A DNA stretch of 64,000 nucleotides from CAWHQZ01 sp963831645 (GTDB lineage: Bacteria > Pseudomonadota > Alphaproteobacteria > Rhizobiales > Aestuariivirgaceae): contig CAWHQZ010000013.1 of NCBI GenBank assembly GCA_963831645.1, positions 248,001 to 312,000 on the forward strand, given 5' to 3'. Shown one piece after another: positions 1 to 8,485 of this stretch; the stretch's first letter is position 1; every line of letters starts with the position of its first letter. The position numbers and the translations under genes were made by a program. The notes under the pieces were generated by a model. It searched no databases. It was not told the origin of the DNA and saw only the letters and a program-made list of their open reading frames with translations.

Positions 1-1
1 G

Positions 2-1555
2 GCATTCCAGGAGGCCTGCCGCAAGCGGGGCATCACGAATCTCGAGAAGGTTCTGGTCGAGCCGTGGGCGGCCGGCCACTTCGGGCTCGCCGGCGAGGAG
101 GGGGAGAGAATTGGTTACGGCCAGTGCTGGGTGGCCAACGAGGCCGGCGACAACCCTTATGCCCGGCCCATCGCCAACCTGCATCCGGTCATCGATCTGA
201 GAAGGCGCCGGGTGCTGCGCGTCGACGACTTCGGGGTCGTTCCCCTGCCGCCCGATTCCGGCCCCATCCGCCTGACGCGGGGATTGCGGGCCGACCTGAA
301 GCCGCTCGAGGTGAGCCAGCCGGAAGGAGCGAGCTTCACCGTCGAAGGCCACCTGGTGCGCTGGCAAAAGTGGCGGTTTCGCGTCGGCTTCAATGTCCGC
401 GAGGGTCTGATTCTCCATGACATCGGCTATCTCGACGGCGAACGGCTGCGGCCGATCATGCGCCGCGCCTCGCTCGCCGAAATGGTCGTGCCCTATGGCG
501 ATCCGCGGCGCGGCAGCTTCCGCCGCAACGCCTTCGACGTCGGCGAATACGGCATCGGCTCGCTGCTCGATTCGCTCAGTCTCGGTTGCGACTGCCTCGG
601 CCACATCCACTACTTCGACGTCACGGCCCATGACTGGCACGGGCGGCCGGCGCCGATCCGCAACGCCATCTGCATGCACGAGGAGGACACGGGGCTCCTG
701 TGGAAGTTCGGGGAATGGGGCCGGCCGCACGATGCCATCCGCGCCCGCGCCCGCCGCCTGGTGGTCTCGGCCTTCGCGACCATCGGCAACTATGTCTATG
801 GTCTCTTCTGGTACTTCCATCAGGACGGGACGATCGGCGTCGAGGTCAAGGCGACCGGCATTCCTCTTCCTACCGGCCATGCCCGCGGACCCTGCTCGGA
901 GTGGGGCGGGGCCATGGCGGATTGCATCGAGGGCAGCGTTCATCAGCATGTCTTCTCGTTCCGCTTCGACATGGCGGTCGACGGGCCGCTGAACGCCGTG
1001 CGGGAAATCAACTTCGAGCCGGCGCCGATGGGCCCCGACAATCCTCACGGCAATGCGATCCGCACCGTCACCACCGCGCTCGAAAGCGAACTGGCGGCCC
1101 AGCGCAACCTCAATCCCGAGACCGCGCGCACCTGGAAGGTCATCAATCCAGGCGTCCGCAACCGGTTCGGCGAGCCGGTCGGCTATCAGCTCGTGCCGGG
1201 CGTCAACGCGCTGCCGTTCCTTCATCCCGAGGCCCCGGTGGCGCGCCGGGCGCAGTTCATGTTCCGGCACTTCTGGGCGACCCGCTACGCGCCTGCCGAG
1301 CTCTATCCGGCCGGCTGGTATCCCAACCAGCATCGGGGCGGTGACGGCATCGCGAAATGGACGGCAGCCGACCGGCGCCTCGAAAACGAAGACGTGGTCG
1401 TCTGGTATACGCTCAACTACCATCACCTGCCGCGGCCCGAGGACTGGCCGGTGCAGCCGATGGTGCAGGCCGGATTCCACTGGATGCCGGCGGGCTTCTT
1501 CGACCGCAACCCGGCCCTCGACGTGCCGCCGCCGCAGGCGCAGCCGTGCCACTGA
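2..1555 (+). CDS. Copper-containing primary amine oxidase, 5' end missing
   Basis: Oxidises primary amines to aldehydes with release of ammonia and hydrogen peroxide, using copper and a topaquinone made from its own tyrosine. The frame is open from base 2, so about 130 residues of a usual ~645-residue protein lie outside the window; 517 are visible. TIGNY at bases 779-793 holds the topaquinone precursor Tyr (visible residue 264). HQH (residues 314-316) and a third His in NYHH (474-475) are the copper ligands, and FDVGEYGIG carries the catalytic-base Asp (179). Odd: the residue after the topaquinone Tyr is Val, where the family normally has Asp or Glu. An internal ATG at 131 is not the true start, because family sequence (EPWAAGHFG) continues upstream of it. 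Confidence 0.93.
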   Translation, partial: AFQEACRKRGITNLEKVLVEPWAAGHFGLAGEEGERIGYGQCWVANEAGDNPYARPIANLHPVIDLRRRRVLRVDDFGVVPLPPDSGPIRLTRGLRADLKPLEVSQPEGASFTVEGHLVRWQKWRFRVGFNVREGLILHDIGYLDGERLRPIMRRASLAEMVVPYGDPRRGSFRRNAFDVGEYGIGSLLDSLSLGCDCLGHIHYFDVTAHDWHGRPAPIRNAICMHEEDTGLLWKFGEWGRPHDAIRARARRLVVSAFATIGNYVYGLFWYFHQDGTIGVEVKATGIPLPTGHARGPCSEWGGAMADCIEGSVHQHVFSFRFDMAVDGPLNAVREINFEPAPMGPDNPHGNAIRTVTTALESELAAQRNLNPETARTWKVINPGVRNRFGEPVGYQLVPGVNALPFLHPEAPVARRAQFMFRHFWATRYAPAELYPAGWYPNQHRGGDGIAKWTAADRRLENEDVVVWYTLNYHHLPRPEDWPVQPMVQAGFHWMPAGFFDRNPALDVPPPQAQPCH

Positions 1556-1661
1556 CGAGCGGTCTGCGGATTGATCCGCGCATCGAGCCTGGCCCGCAAA
1601 GAGCCGGCCACGGAGCCCCCGTCGTCATCTGGGCAAGGCCGCTATCGCTGAACGAAAACCG

Positions 1662-1691
1662 CGTCGTCATACCAGCGAAAGCTGGTATCCA
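1662..1691. repeat. Short extragenic palindrome (GTCAT..ATCCA family)
   Basis: An 8-base perfect stem, ATACCAGC (1669-1676) pairing with GCTGGTAT (1681-1688) around a GAAA loop, is framed by GTCGTC on the left and CCAG on the right. The same layout, GTCGTCAT, G/C stem, ATCCA, recurs at 61424 and, inverted, at 61522. It is probably a dispersed REP-like element of this genome. Confidence 0.6.
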
Positions 1692-1724
1692 GCTTTGAGC
1701 GGTCCAACCATGGAAACAATCGTC

Positions 1725-1755
1725 ATGGCCGGGCTCAGACCCGGCCATCCTCTTT
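1725..1755 (+). terminator. Hairpin followed by T tract, possible terminator
   Basis: A 9-base perfect stem, ATGGCCGGG (1725-1733) with CCCGGCCAT (1740-1748), is followed by a pyrimidine run ending in TTTTT. It lies downstream of the amine oxidase and could end its transcript. It also has the GTCAT..ATCC frame of common alphaproteobacterial extragenic palindromes, so it may be a repeat that doubles as a terminator. Confidence 0.45.
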
Positions 1756-1789
1756 TTAGGCTGGCGTTTGCGCAAGTGTCGTTTGGTGT

Positions 1790-1806
1790 GCTACATTGTA
1801 GCTACA
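1790..1806. promoter_or_regulatory. Candidate toxin-antitoxin operator
   Basis: GCTACA-T-TGTAGC (1790-1802) overlaps a second palindrome, TGTAGCTACA (1797-1806). Both lie directly upstream of the antitoxin start at 1830. Ribbon-helix-helix antitoxins of the RelB/DinJ type usually bind such palindromes to repress their own operon. Assignment rests on position and symmetry only. Confidence 0.4.
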
Positions 1807-1829
1807 GTGCCAAGGAAAGGACTGCGTAC

Positions 1830-2111
1830 TTGAGCAAGACCGATGTCGTGCGCGCGCGCATTGAGAAACGTGTCAAGAAGGACGCCGAGAGCATCTTCAG
1901 GCGCCTGGGGATCTCTCACAGCACGTTCATCAATATGAGCTACCGCGCCGTGGTGGCAGAAGGAGGTATTCCCTTCTCGCTCCACGTCCCCAATGCAGCG
2001 ACGGCGCGGGTGTTGCGGGAGGCGCGCTCCCCGGCCAAGCGCGCAACGTACGTCACGGCTGCTTCCCCGGAGGAGTTTGCTGATTCCTTGAAGGCGCGCC
2101 CGAAACGCTAG
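1830..2111 (+). CDS. RelB/DinJ-family antitoxin
   Basis: A 93-residue protein read from a TTG at 1830, preceded by the purine-rich site AAGGAAAGG (1812-1820). The reading frame stays open upstream, but homology begins with SKTDVVRARIE. The N-terminal half resembles a ribbon-helix-helix DNA-binding domain (RLGISHSTFINMSYRAVV) and the C-terminal half would wrap the toxin. It is followed after 4 bases by a YafQ-like toxin gene, the normal antitoxin-first order of dinJ-yafQ modules. It should neutralise the toxin and repress the operon through the palindromes just upstream. Confidence 0.75.
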   Translation: MSKTDVVRARIEKRVKKDAESIFRRLGISHSTFINMSYRAVVAEGGIPFSLHVPNAATARVLREARSPAKRATYVTAASPEEFADSLKARPKR

Positions 2112-2115
2112 CGGC

Positions 2116-2385
2116 ATGCGCCGTATTGAGTATAGCAGGGCCTTCAGGCGTGACTATCGAAGGATGGAGAAACGTGGAGCGCGCATGAGGCGGCTGCACG
2201 AGGCAGTGTCGCTTCTCGCGAACGACGAGCCCCTACCAGCACGCTGCCGCCCGCATCGTCTCGCCGGGGAGTGGAGCGGATTCTGGGAGTGCCACATCGG
2301 CCCGGACTGGCTGCTGATCTACGATCTGGACGACGAGGGACTTGCGCTTCATCGAACCGGCACACATGCCGATCTGTTCGAGTGA
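2116..2385 (+). CDS. YafQ-family mRNA interferase toxin
   Basis: An 89-residue RelE-superfamily toxin of the YafQ branch, expected to cut mRNA on the ribosome. The family core is visible: basic N-terminus (RAFRRDYRRMEKRG), PHRLAGEWSGFWECHIGPDW, then LLIYDLDDEGLALHRTGTHADLF with the conserved C-terminal Arg and His. Length matches the family and no residue is obviously missing. It is co-transcribed with the antitoxin gene 4 bases upstream. Confidence 0.8.
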   Translation: MRRIEYSRAFRRDYRRMEKRGARMRRLHEAVSLLANDEPLPARCRPHRLAGEWSGFWECHIGPDWLLIYDLDDEGLALHRTGTHADLFE

Positions 2386-2564
2386 GGCGCTGAAGGCGGA
2401 CTTTGCGGGCAGCTGAAAGCATGAAAATCGAACGCCTGACGATGTTCCGCCAGTAACAGCCGTCCGCGGGGGAGATCCTACGTCTGCTCTCGCGCATGCT
2501 TGGCCGAGGGCTTCGATTCCACGATCATGGTGGCAAGGCTACGCCATCCCGCTAAAATGCTCTC

Positions 2565-2804
2565 ATGGCAGCGAAGGCACTGAAGGATGTTTGGAAGCGA
2601 GTCCGGAACTGGCCGAAGGAGGCGCAGGAGGAACTCGCCAAAATCGCGCTGGAAATCGATGCCGCGCTGCGAGGGAGTGCGTATCACGCAACGGCCGATG
2701 AGTTGGCCGGGATCGACCGGGGCGTCGAGGCTGCCCGAGAGGGGCGTTTTGCTACGGACCGGCAGGTTCAGGCGGTGTTTGGCAAGCACCGTCATCAAAC
2801 CTGA
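2565..2804 (+). CDS. Small antitoxin-like protein, partner not intact
   Basis: A 79-residue protein whose C-terminus (GVEAAREGRFATDRQVQAVFGKHR) matches a common alphaproteobacterial class of small proteins encoded before ParE-type toxins. No complete toxin follows. Between 2811 and 2913 one frame gives AAIGYLYYAHPDENRKR, which loosely resembles a ParE N-terminus and then stops. The rest of the 180 bases up to 2983 hold nothing I can recognise. Function as an antitoxin is inferred from resemblance only. Confidence 0.5.
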   Translation: MAAKALKDVWKRVRNWPKEAQEELAKIALEIDAALRGSAYHATADELAGIDRGVEAAREGRFATDRQVQAVFGKHRHQT

Positions 2805-2983
2805 ACCGATGGTCAATGACGCCGATGCGGGACTTGCCGCTATCGGCTATTTGTACTACGCGCATCCCGATGAGAACAGAAAGCGAACTATCCCACACGC
2901 GAGTACCCGGTAGGATTGTAGTTGGTCGCCTATTTCTGCCTAATTTAGGCAGATCAAACTACCTCTGGTTGAGCCAGCAGAAA

Positions 2984-4789
2984 TCACCTCGCGGCGACGA
3001 AGAGCTCGGTCCTGACGAAGCGGGTCGCATCGATGAGGCCGAGGTCGGAAATCCTCAGTTCCGGGATGACTACCAGCGCCAGCAGCGAATGCTGCATGAA
3101 GGCATTGTTGAGCTCACATCCGCAGGCCCGCATTGCATCGACCATCTTCTGCGCCTTGTCGGCCACGATCTCCGCCGGCTCGTCGGACATCAGCCCGGCG
3201 ATCGGCAGCTCGACGAGCGCCAGCTCCTCGCCGCGGCGCATCACCACCACGCCGCCGCCCACTTCGGCGAGCCGGTTGGCGGCCGCCGCCATATCGGCCT
3301 TGTTGGTGCCGACGACGATCAGGTTGTGACAGTCGTGGGCGACCGTGCTGGCGACCGCGCAATCGGCTCGATAGCCGAAGCCCGAGACGAAACCCTGGGC
3401 GATGGCGCCGGTCGCGCGATGACGCTCGATGACGGCGATCTGGCAAACGTCGCGCTCCCGGTCCATCGCCACGACGCCGCCTGTGACCGGCAGCCGCCGC
3501 TCGAGCGCCCGCGTGGGCGCCTGGTTTTCGATCACGCCGATGACGCGGGCGGTCACCGAGTTGGCGCCCGGCGGCGCGATGATGTCGAAGTCGGACGCGG
3601 CGAGCTTCCTGCCGATGCGCACGCTGCCGCGGGTGCTCGCGGGATAGGCGAAAGTGCCCATGTCGGCCACGAGCCTGCCGTCTTCGGCCATCACACAACC
3701 GCGTGCGATGACCTGCTCGATGGGGAGCGCGGTCAGGTCGGACGTGATCACCAGATCGGCGCGCCGGCCGGGCGTGATCGAGCCGAGCTCGCGCGCCAGG
3801 CCGAAGTGCTCGGCGGTGTTGAGGGTGGCCATCTGGATGGCGGTCACGGGCTTCACGCCTTCAGCGATGGCATGGCGAACCACCCGGTCCATGTGGCCGT
3901 CGCGGACGAGCGTGCCGGAATGGCTGTCATCCGTACACAGACAAATGTACCTGGGGTCGAGCCCGTGCTCGGTTACCGCCTTCACCCCGTTCGCCACGTC
4001 GTACCAGGCGGAGCCGAGCCTGAGCATGGCGCGCATGCCCTGGCGGACCCGGGCGATGCAGTCCTCGAGCCTCGTTCCCTCATGATCATCGGCGGGCCCC
4101 GCCGCCGCATAGGCATGGAACGGCAGGCCCAGATCGGGCGAGGCATAGTGGCCGCCGACGGTCTTGCCCGCCTCCTGGGTGGCGGCGATCTCGCCCAGCA
4201 TCTTCGCGTCCCCGGCGGCGACGCCGGGAAAGTTCATCATCTCGCCGAGCCCGATGATGTTGGACCAGCCCATGGCGGCTTTCACATCGTCCGGGCCCAG
4301 GACCGCGCCGCCGTTCTCGAGCCCGGGGGCGCTCGGCACGCAACTCGGCATCTGGACGAACACGTTGATGGGTAGACCGGCGGCTTCGTCGTGCATGAGC
4401 CGGACGCCCATCAGCCCCAGCACGTTGGCGATCTCGTGCGGATCGATGAACATGGTGGTGGTGCCGTGGGGAACGACGGCGCGGGCGAACTCGGTCACCG
4501 TCACCATGCCGCTCTCGACGTGCATGTGCGCATCGCACAGGCCGGGCACCAGATAGCGGCCGGCGGCGTCGATGACTTTAGTGTTCTCGCCGACGGCATG
4601 GCCGGCGTCGGGGCCCACGTAGGCGAAACGGCCGGCGGCGATGGCGACGTCGGTTGCGGGCACGACCTCGCCCGAGTGCACGTTCACCCAGCGGCCGTTG
4701 CGGATGACCGTGGCGGCGGGACTTCGGCCCATGGCCACGTCGATGAGCTCGGGCGCCGTCTCGGCCCAGGTCCTGAACGGTGTCGTCAT
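2984..4789 (-). CDS. ade: Adenine deaminase family amidohydrolase
   Basis: A 601-residue metal-dependent amidohydrolase with adenine deaminase layout: an N-terminal beta domain, the metal motif DAHMHVES followed by EFARAVVPHGTTT and DPHEIANVLG, TDDSHS, then the family's distinct C-terminal domain ending PELRISDLGLIDATRF. Adenine deaminase converts adenine to hypoxanthine and ammonia. The chosen ATG at 4789 gives the usual ~600 residues; the frame stays open further upstream but that part has no family resemblance. It diverges across 100 bases from a molybdenum hydroxylase operon, which could mean adenine to hypoxanthine to xanthine, but the next genes point to a pyridine-like substrate, so a paralogous specificity is possible. 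Confidence 0.82.
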   Translation of the reverse strand: MTTPFRTWAETAPELIDVAMGRSPAATVIRNGRWVNVHSGEVVPATDVAIAAGRFAYVGPDAGHAVGENTKVIDAAGRYLVPGLCDAHMHVESGMVTVTEFARAVVPHGTTTMFIDPHEIANVLGLMGVRLMHDEAAGLPINVFVQMPSCVPSAPGLENGGAVLGPDDVKAAMGWSNIIGLGEMMNFPGVAAGDAKMLGEIAATQEAGKTVGGHYASPDLGLPFHAYAAAGPADDHEGTRLEDCIARVRQGMRAMLRLGSAWYDVANGVKAVTEHGLDPRYICLCTDDSHSGTLVRDGHMDRVVRHAIAEGVKPVTAIQMATLNTAEHFGLARELGSITPGRRADLVITSDLTALPIEQVIARGCVMAEDGRLVADMGTFAYPASTRGSVRIGRKLAASDFDIIAPPGANSVTARVIGVIENQAPTRALERRLPVTGGVVAMDRERDVCQIAVIERHRATGAIAQGFVSGFGYRADCAVASTVAHDCHNLIVVGTNKADMAAAANRLAEVGGGVVVMRRGEELALVELPIAGLMSDEPAEIVADKAQKMVDAMRACGCELNNAFMQHSLLALVVIPELRISDLGLIDATRFVRTELFVAAR

Positions 4790-4889
4790 CGTCGAAGAAT
4801 GGGCGAGGGCGGTTTGACGGTCCAGCCTCTTTACGCTTCCGCCCCGCTTCGCCTTGACATGGCGCTGCTCCGGCAGTGAAACATCTCGA

Positions 4890-5762
4890 ATGCCCATCCA
4901 GGCGGCCTCGCAACGGGCCGCGCCCCTGTATTTTCGGCCGGCCAGTCTTTCGGCGGCACTTGCCGCGCTTCGGGAGCGGCCCCTGACCATCCTCGCCGGC
5001 GGCACCGACTTCTATCCGGCCCGGGTCGGGTGCGCCATCGAGGATGACGTTCTCGATATCACTGCCATCCGCGAGCTCGCCGGCATTGATGAGCAGAAAG
5101 ACCACTGGCGGCTCGGGGCGCTCGCGACCTGGAGTGAAGTCATCGCCGCACCCCTGCCGCCGATGTTCGACGCCCTGAAGCTCGCGGCACGCGAGGTCGG
5201 CGGAGTCCAGATCCAGAACACCGGCACCATCGCCGGCAACCTGTGCAACGCTTCCCCGGCCGCTGACGGCGCTCCCGTTCTCATGGCGCTCGACGCCGAA
5301 GTCGAGCTTCGGTCGACAACCGGCGCGCGCCGGCTCGCGGTGCGGGATTTCCTCACCGGCAATCGCCGGACCGCGCGGCGGGCCGACGAAATGGTCACGG
5401 AAATTCTGATTCCCAAAGCGGCCGCCAATGCCCGCTCGACGTTCCTGAAGCTCGGCAGCCGGCGCTATCTGGTCATCTCGATCGTGATGGTCGCCACCTG
5501 CCTCGAGGCGGCCGGTGACGACACAGTCGCCCGCGCCCGCATCGCGGTCGGTTCGGCGAGCGTCACCGCAAGGCGGCTTGCCAACCTCGAGGCGGAGCTG
5601 CAAGGCAAGCCGATCCGTTCCGCGCTGGCCGACCTGGTGGAGCCCGTACACCTCGCCGAGCTCGATCCCATCAACGACATACGCGCCACTGCGCAATACC
5701 GGCGCGATGCTTCCCTGGAGCTGGTGCGCCGGGCGATCGGGGAACTGACGGCGCGCCCATGA
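4890..5762 (+). CDS. FAD subunit of a xanthine-dehydrogenase-family hydroxylase
   Basis: A 290-residue CoxM/CutM-type FAD-binding subunit. The two flavin loops are AGGTDFYP and NTGTIAGNLCNASPAAD. This subunit passes electrons from the iron-sulfur and molybdenum centres to an external acceptor. ATG at 4890 was chosen because homology starts at PLYFRPASL. Its TGA overlaps the ATG of the next gene by 4 bases, so the two subunits are translationally coupled. Confidence 0.9.
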   Translation: MPIQAASQRAAPLYFRPASLSAALAALRERPLTILAGGTDFYPARVGCAIEDDVLDITAIRELAGIDEQKDHWRLGALATWSEVIAAPLPPMFDALKLAAREVGGVQIQNTGTIAGNLCNASPAADGAPVLMALDAEVELRSTTGARRLAVRDFLTGNRRTARRADEMVTEILIPKAAANARSTFLKLGSRRYLVISIVMVATCLEAAGDDTVARARIAVGSASVTARRLANLEAELQGKPIRSALADLVEPVHLAELDPINDIRATAQYRRDASLELVRRAIGELTARP

Positions 5763-8485
5763 ACATCAACGCGCCCGCACGGACGCTGCAGCGCATGGTG
5801 GTGAACCGAAAGGCGGTCGTCGTCGATGCGCCGCCGGTCAAGCGGCTGGCCTACGTCCTGCGCGACGACCTGGGCCTCACCGGCACCAAGATCGGCTGCG
5901 ATGCCGGCGACTGCGGCGCCTGCACGGTGCTCCTCGACGGGATGCAGGTGTGCGCCTGCCTGGTTCCGCTGGCCCAGGCCGCGGGCCGCGCGATCGTCAC
6001 CGTCGAAGGGCTGGCCGAGGACGGGAAACTGTCGGCGCTGCAGGCTTCGATGCACCGGCACGGCGCTGCCCAGTGCGGCATCTGCACGCCCGGCATGCTG
6101 ATGGCGGCGGCCGATCTCCTGGCGCGCAATCCCCGGCCATCGGGGACGCAAGTCGAGGACGCGCTCGGCGGAGTGCTGTGCCGATGCACCGGCTACCGCA
6201 AGATCGTCGACGCGGTTCTGGACGTGGGCAGAACGGATCCGGTCAGCGCAACATCACCCGGAGCGGCGGTTGGCGCCCGGCTGGCGAAGGTCGACGGCAT
6301 CGCCAAGCTCGACGGTTCGGAGGTCTTCGGCGCCGATGCGGCTCCGGCGGACTCGTTGTGGCTGCGCGCGATCCGCTCGCCCCATGCGCGGGCCCGCTTC
6401 CAGCTCGGCGATCTCGAAGCCTTTCGCGTCCGGCACGGACTGGCAGCCGTGCTGACCTTCCGCGACGTGCCGGTCAACCGTTTCGGCATCTATCCCGCCG
6501 GCAAGGATCAGCCGGTGCTGGCCGAACAGCACGTGCGGTTCCGCGGCGAAGCGGTGCTGGCGCTGGTCGGCGAGCGGGAGGCCGTCGAGCGGATCAGGGA
6601 CGGCGATGTTCCGATCACCTGGCAGCCGCTCGAGCCCGTGACCATCGCAGCCGCTGCGGCGGGCAAGGCGCCGGCGCTCCACGAGTCGCTGAGGGACAAT
6701 GTTCTGGTGCGCGGCAGAGTGTTGAAGGGAGACGTCGAAGCCAACACGGGTTCCCTGGCTGCGGAGGTGGAGGTCGAGACCGCGTTTGTCGAGCACGCCT
6801 ACATCGAGCCCGAGGCCGGCTATGCGCGCCTGGTCGGCGACCGGATCGAGATCGCCGCCTGCACCCAGACGCCCTACATGGACCGCGACGAGGTGGCGCA
6901 CGTGCTGGGGGTCAGCAAATCGTCGGTGCGCATCATGCCCACGGCGACCGGCGGCGGCTTCGGCGGCAAGCTCGACATTTCGATCCAGCCGCTCCTGGCG
7001 CTGGCGGCTGTGAAGCTCAGGCGGCCGGTGCGAATGATCTACACCCGGCCGGAATCGATGGCCTCGACCACCAAGCGGCATCCGGCGCGCATCATCGCCA
7101 AGGCGACTGCGGACGAAAACGGCAGGCTCCGGACGTTCGACTTTTCCGGCGACTTCAACACCGGCGCCTATGCGAGCTGGGGGCCGACGGTCGCCAGCCG
7201 CGTACCGATTCATGCAACGGGACCCTATGTCGTGCCGCACGTCAGGGCGCTGTCGCGCGCCATCCACACCAACGATCCGCCTGCCGGAGCGTTTCGCGGG
7301 TTCGGCGTACCGCAGGCGGCGATCGCCCACGAGGCGCTGATGGACATGCTTGCCGACAGGCTCGGCATCGACCGGCTCGAGTTCCGCCACCGCAACGCGC
7401 TGAGGATCGGCGATCGAACCGCCACCGGCCAGAAGCTCGAGGCGAGTGTCGGCCTCACCCAATGCCTCGAAGCCCTGCGGCCGCACTGGCAACAGGCCCT
7501 GGCTGACGCGCGAACGGCGAACGCAACGGATACCAGAATACGGCGCGGCGCCGGCGTCGCTTGCATGTGGTACGGCATCGGCAATACCTCGATGTCGAAT
7601 CCATCGACCATGCGAATGGGTCTGAAGCCCACGGGCCGCGTGGTGCTCTACAACGGCGCGGTCGATATCGGCCAGGGGTCCAACACCATCATGGTGCAGA
7701 TCGCCGCGGATGCGCTGGGCGTCGCGCCGGACGCGATCGATTCCGTCATGGGCGACACGGACCTGACCGAGGACGCGGGCAAGTCTTCCGCCTCGCGGCA
7801 GACGTTCATATCCGGCAAGGCGGCCGAGCGGGCGGCGCTGGCGCTGAGGACCGAGATATTGAAACGAGCAGGGGCTGCCGCGGATGCCTGCATCGAGCTC
7901 GGCGAGGGCCGGGTCGTGGCGGGCGCCAGGGTGCTGCAGCTCTCGGATCTCCCTGCCGACAATTTCGGTGATGTGCTGTCGGGCCGCGGCAGTTTCGATC
8001 CTCCCACGACGCCGCTCGACGCCGAAGGACAGGGGATCCCGTATGCGACCTACGCCTTTGCGGCACAGATGGCCGAAGTCGCGGTTGATACGGGGCTCGG
8101 TACGGTCAAGGTTACGAGGATCGTTGCCGCCCATGACGTCGGCCGGGCGATCAATCCGATGCTGGTGGAAGGACAGATCCACGGCGGCATTGCACAAGGT
8201 TTGGGTTTTGCGCTCATGGAGGAATACGTCCCGGGGCGCACCGAGAACCTGCACGATTATCTGATCCCGACGTTCGGCGACATGCCGGTGATCGAGACGA
8301 TCCTGATCGAAGACCGCGAGCCGCTAGGGCCGTCGGGGGCCAAGGGCATCGGCGAGCCGGCGCTGATCGCCACCGCTCCGGCGATCCTCTCGGCTATCGA
8401 ACATGCAACGGGGGTGCGCATCACCCGCCTGCCGGCCACGCCCGACCGTGTGCTGGCGGCGCTCAAGTCGGACGCAGCCCGATGA
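5759..8485 (+). CDS. Fused [2Fe-2S] and molybdopterin subunit of the hydroxylase
   Basis: A 908-residue protein joining two subunits that are often separate. Residues 1-155 form two [2Fe-2S] clusters: Cys47, 52, 55, 65 in a plant-ferredoxin-like loop, and Cys106, 109, 141, 143 in the CGIC..CRC motif. Residues ~165-908 are the xanthine dehydrogenase molybdopterin domain, with GGGFGGK and the catalytic Glu866 in GAKGIGEPAL. The enzyme would hydroxylate a carbon next to a ring nitrogen using water. Context with a 6-hydroxynicotinate-reductase-like gene and an enamidase-like gene suggests nicotinate or a related ring; a purine is the alternative given the adenine deaminase relative next door. It overlaps the next gene by 4 bases. 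Confidence 0.9.
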   Translation: MNINAPARTLQRMVVNRKAVVVDAPPVKRLAYVLRDDLGLTGTKIGCDAGDCGACTVLLDGMQVCACLVPLAQAAGRAIVTVEGLAEDGKLSALQASMHRHGAAQCGICTPGMLMAAADLLARNPRPSGTQVEDALGGVLCRCTGYRKIVDAVLDVGRTDPVSATSPGAAVGARLAKVDGIAKLDGSEVFGADAAPADSLWLRAIRSPHARARFQLGDLEAFRVRHGLAAVLTFRDVPVNRFGIYPAGKDQPVLAEQHVRFRGEAVLALVGEREAVERIRDGDVPITWQPLEPVTIAAAAAGKAPALHESLRDNVLVRGRVLKGDVEANTGSLAAEVEVETAFVEHAYIEPEAGYARLVGDRIEIAACTQTPYMDRDEVAHVLGVSKSSVRIMPTATGGGFGGKLDISIQPLLALAAVKLRRPVRMIYTRPESMASTTKRHPARIIAKATADENGRLRTFDFSGDFNTGAYASWGPTVASRVPIHATGPYVVPHVRALSRAIHTNDPPAGAFRGFGVPQAAIAHEALMDMLADRLGIDRLEFRHRNALRIGDRTATGQKLEASVGLTQCLEALRPHWQQALADARTANATDTRIRRGAGVACMWYGIGNTSMSNPSTMRMGLKPTGRVVLYNGAVDIGQGSNTIMVQIAADALGVAPDAIDSVMGDTDLTEDAGKSSASRQTFISGKAAERAALALRTEILKRAGAAADACIELGEGRVVAGARVLQLSDLPADNFGDVLSGRGSFDPPTTPLDAEGQGIPYATYAFAAQMAEVAVDTGLGTVKVTRIVAAHDVGRAINPMLVEGQIHGGIAQGLGFALMEEYVPGRTENLHDYLIPTFGDMPVIETILIEDREPLGPSGAKGIGEPALIATAPAILSAIEHATGVRITRLPATPDRVLAALKSDAAR

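Noticed and set aside
2816..4375. Long open frame on the plus strand
   Set aside because: It lies wholly opposite the adenine deaminase gene, has the His/Gly/Asp-rich composition of an antisense shadow in GC-rich DNA, and matches no family.
8347..8358. Hydroxylase as an inactive relative
   Set aside because: The catalytic Glu866 and all eight [2Fe-2S] Cys residues are present, so there is no sign of inactivation.
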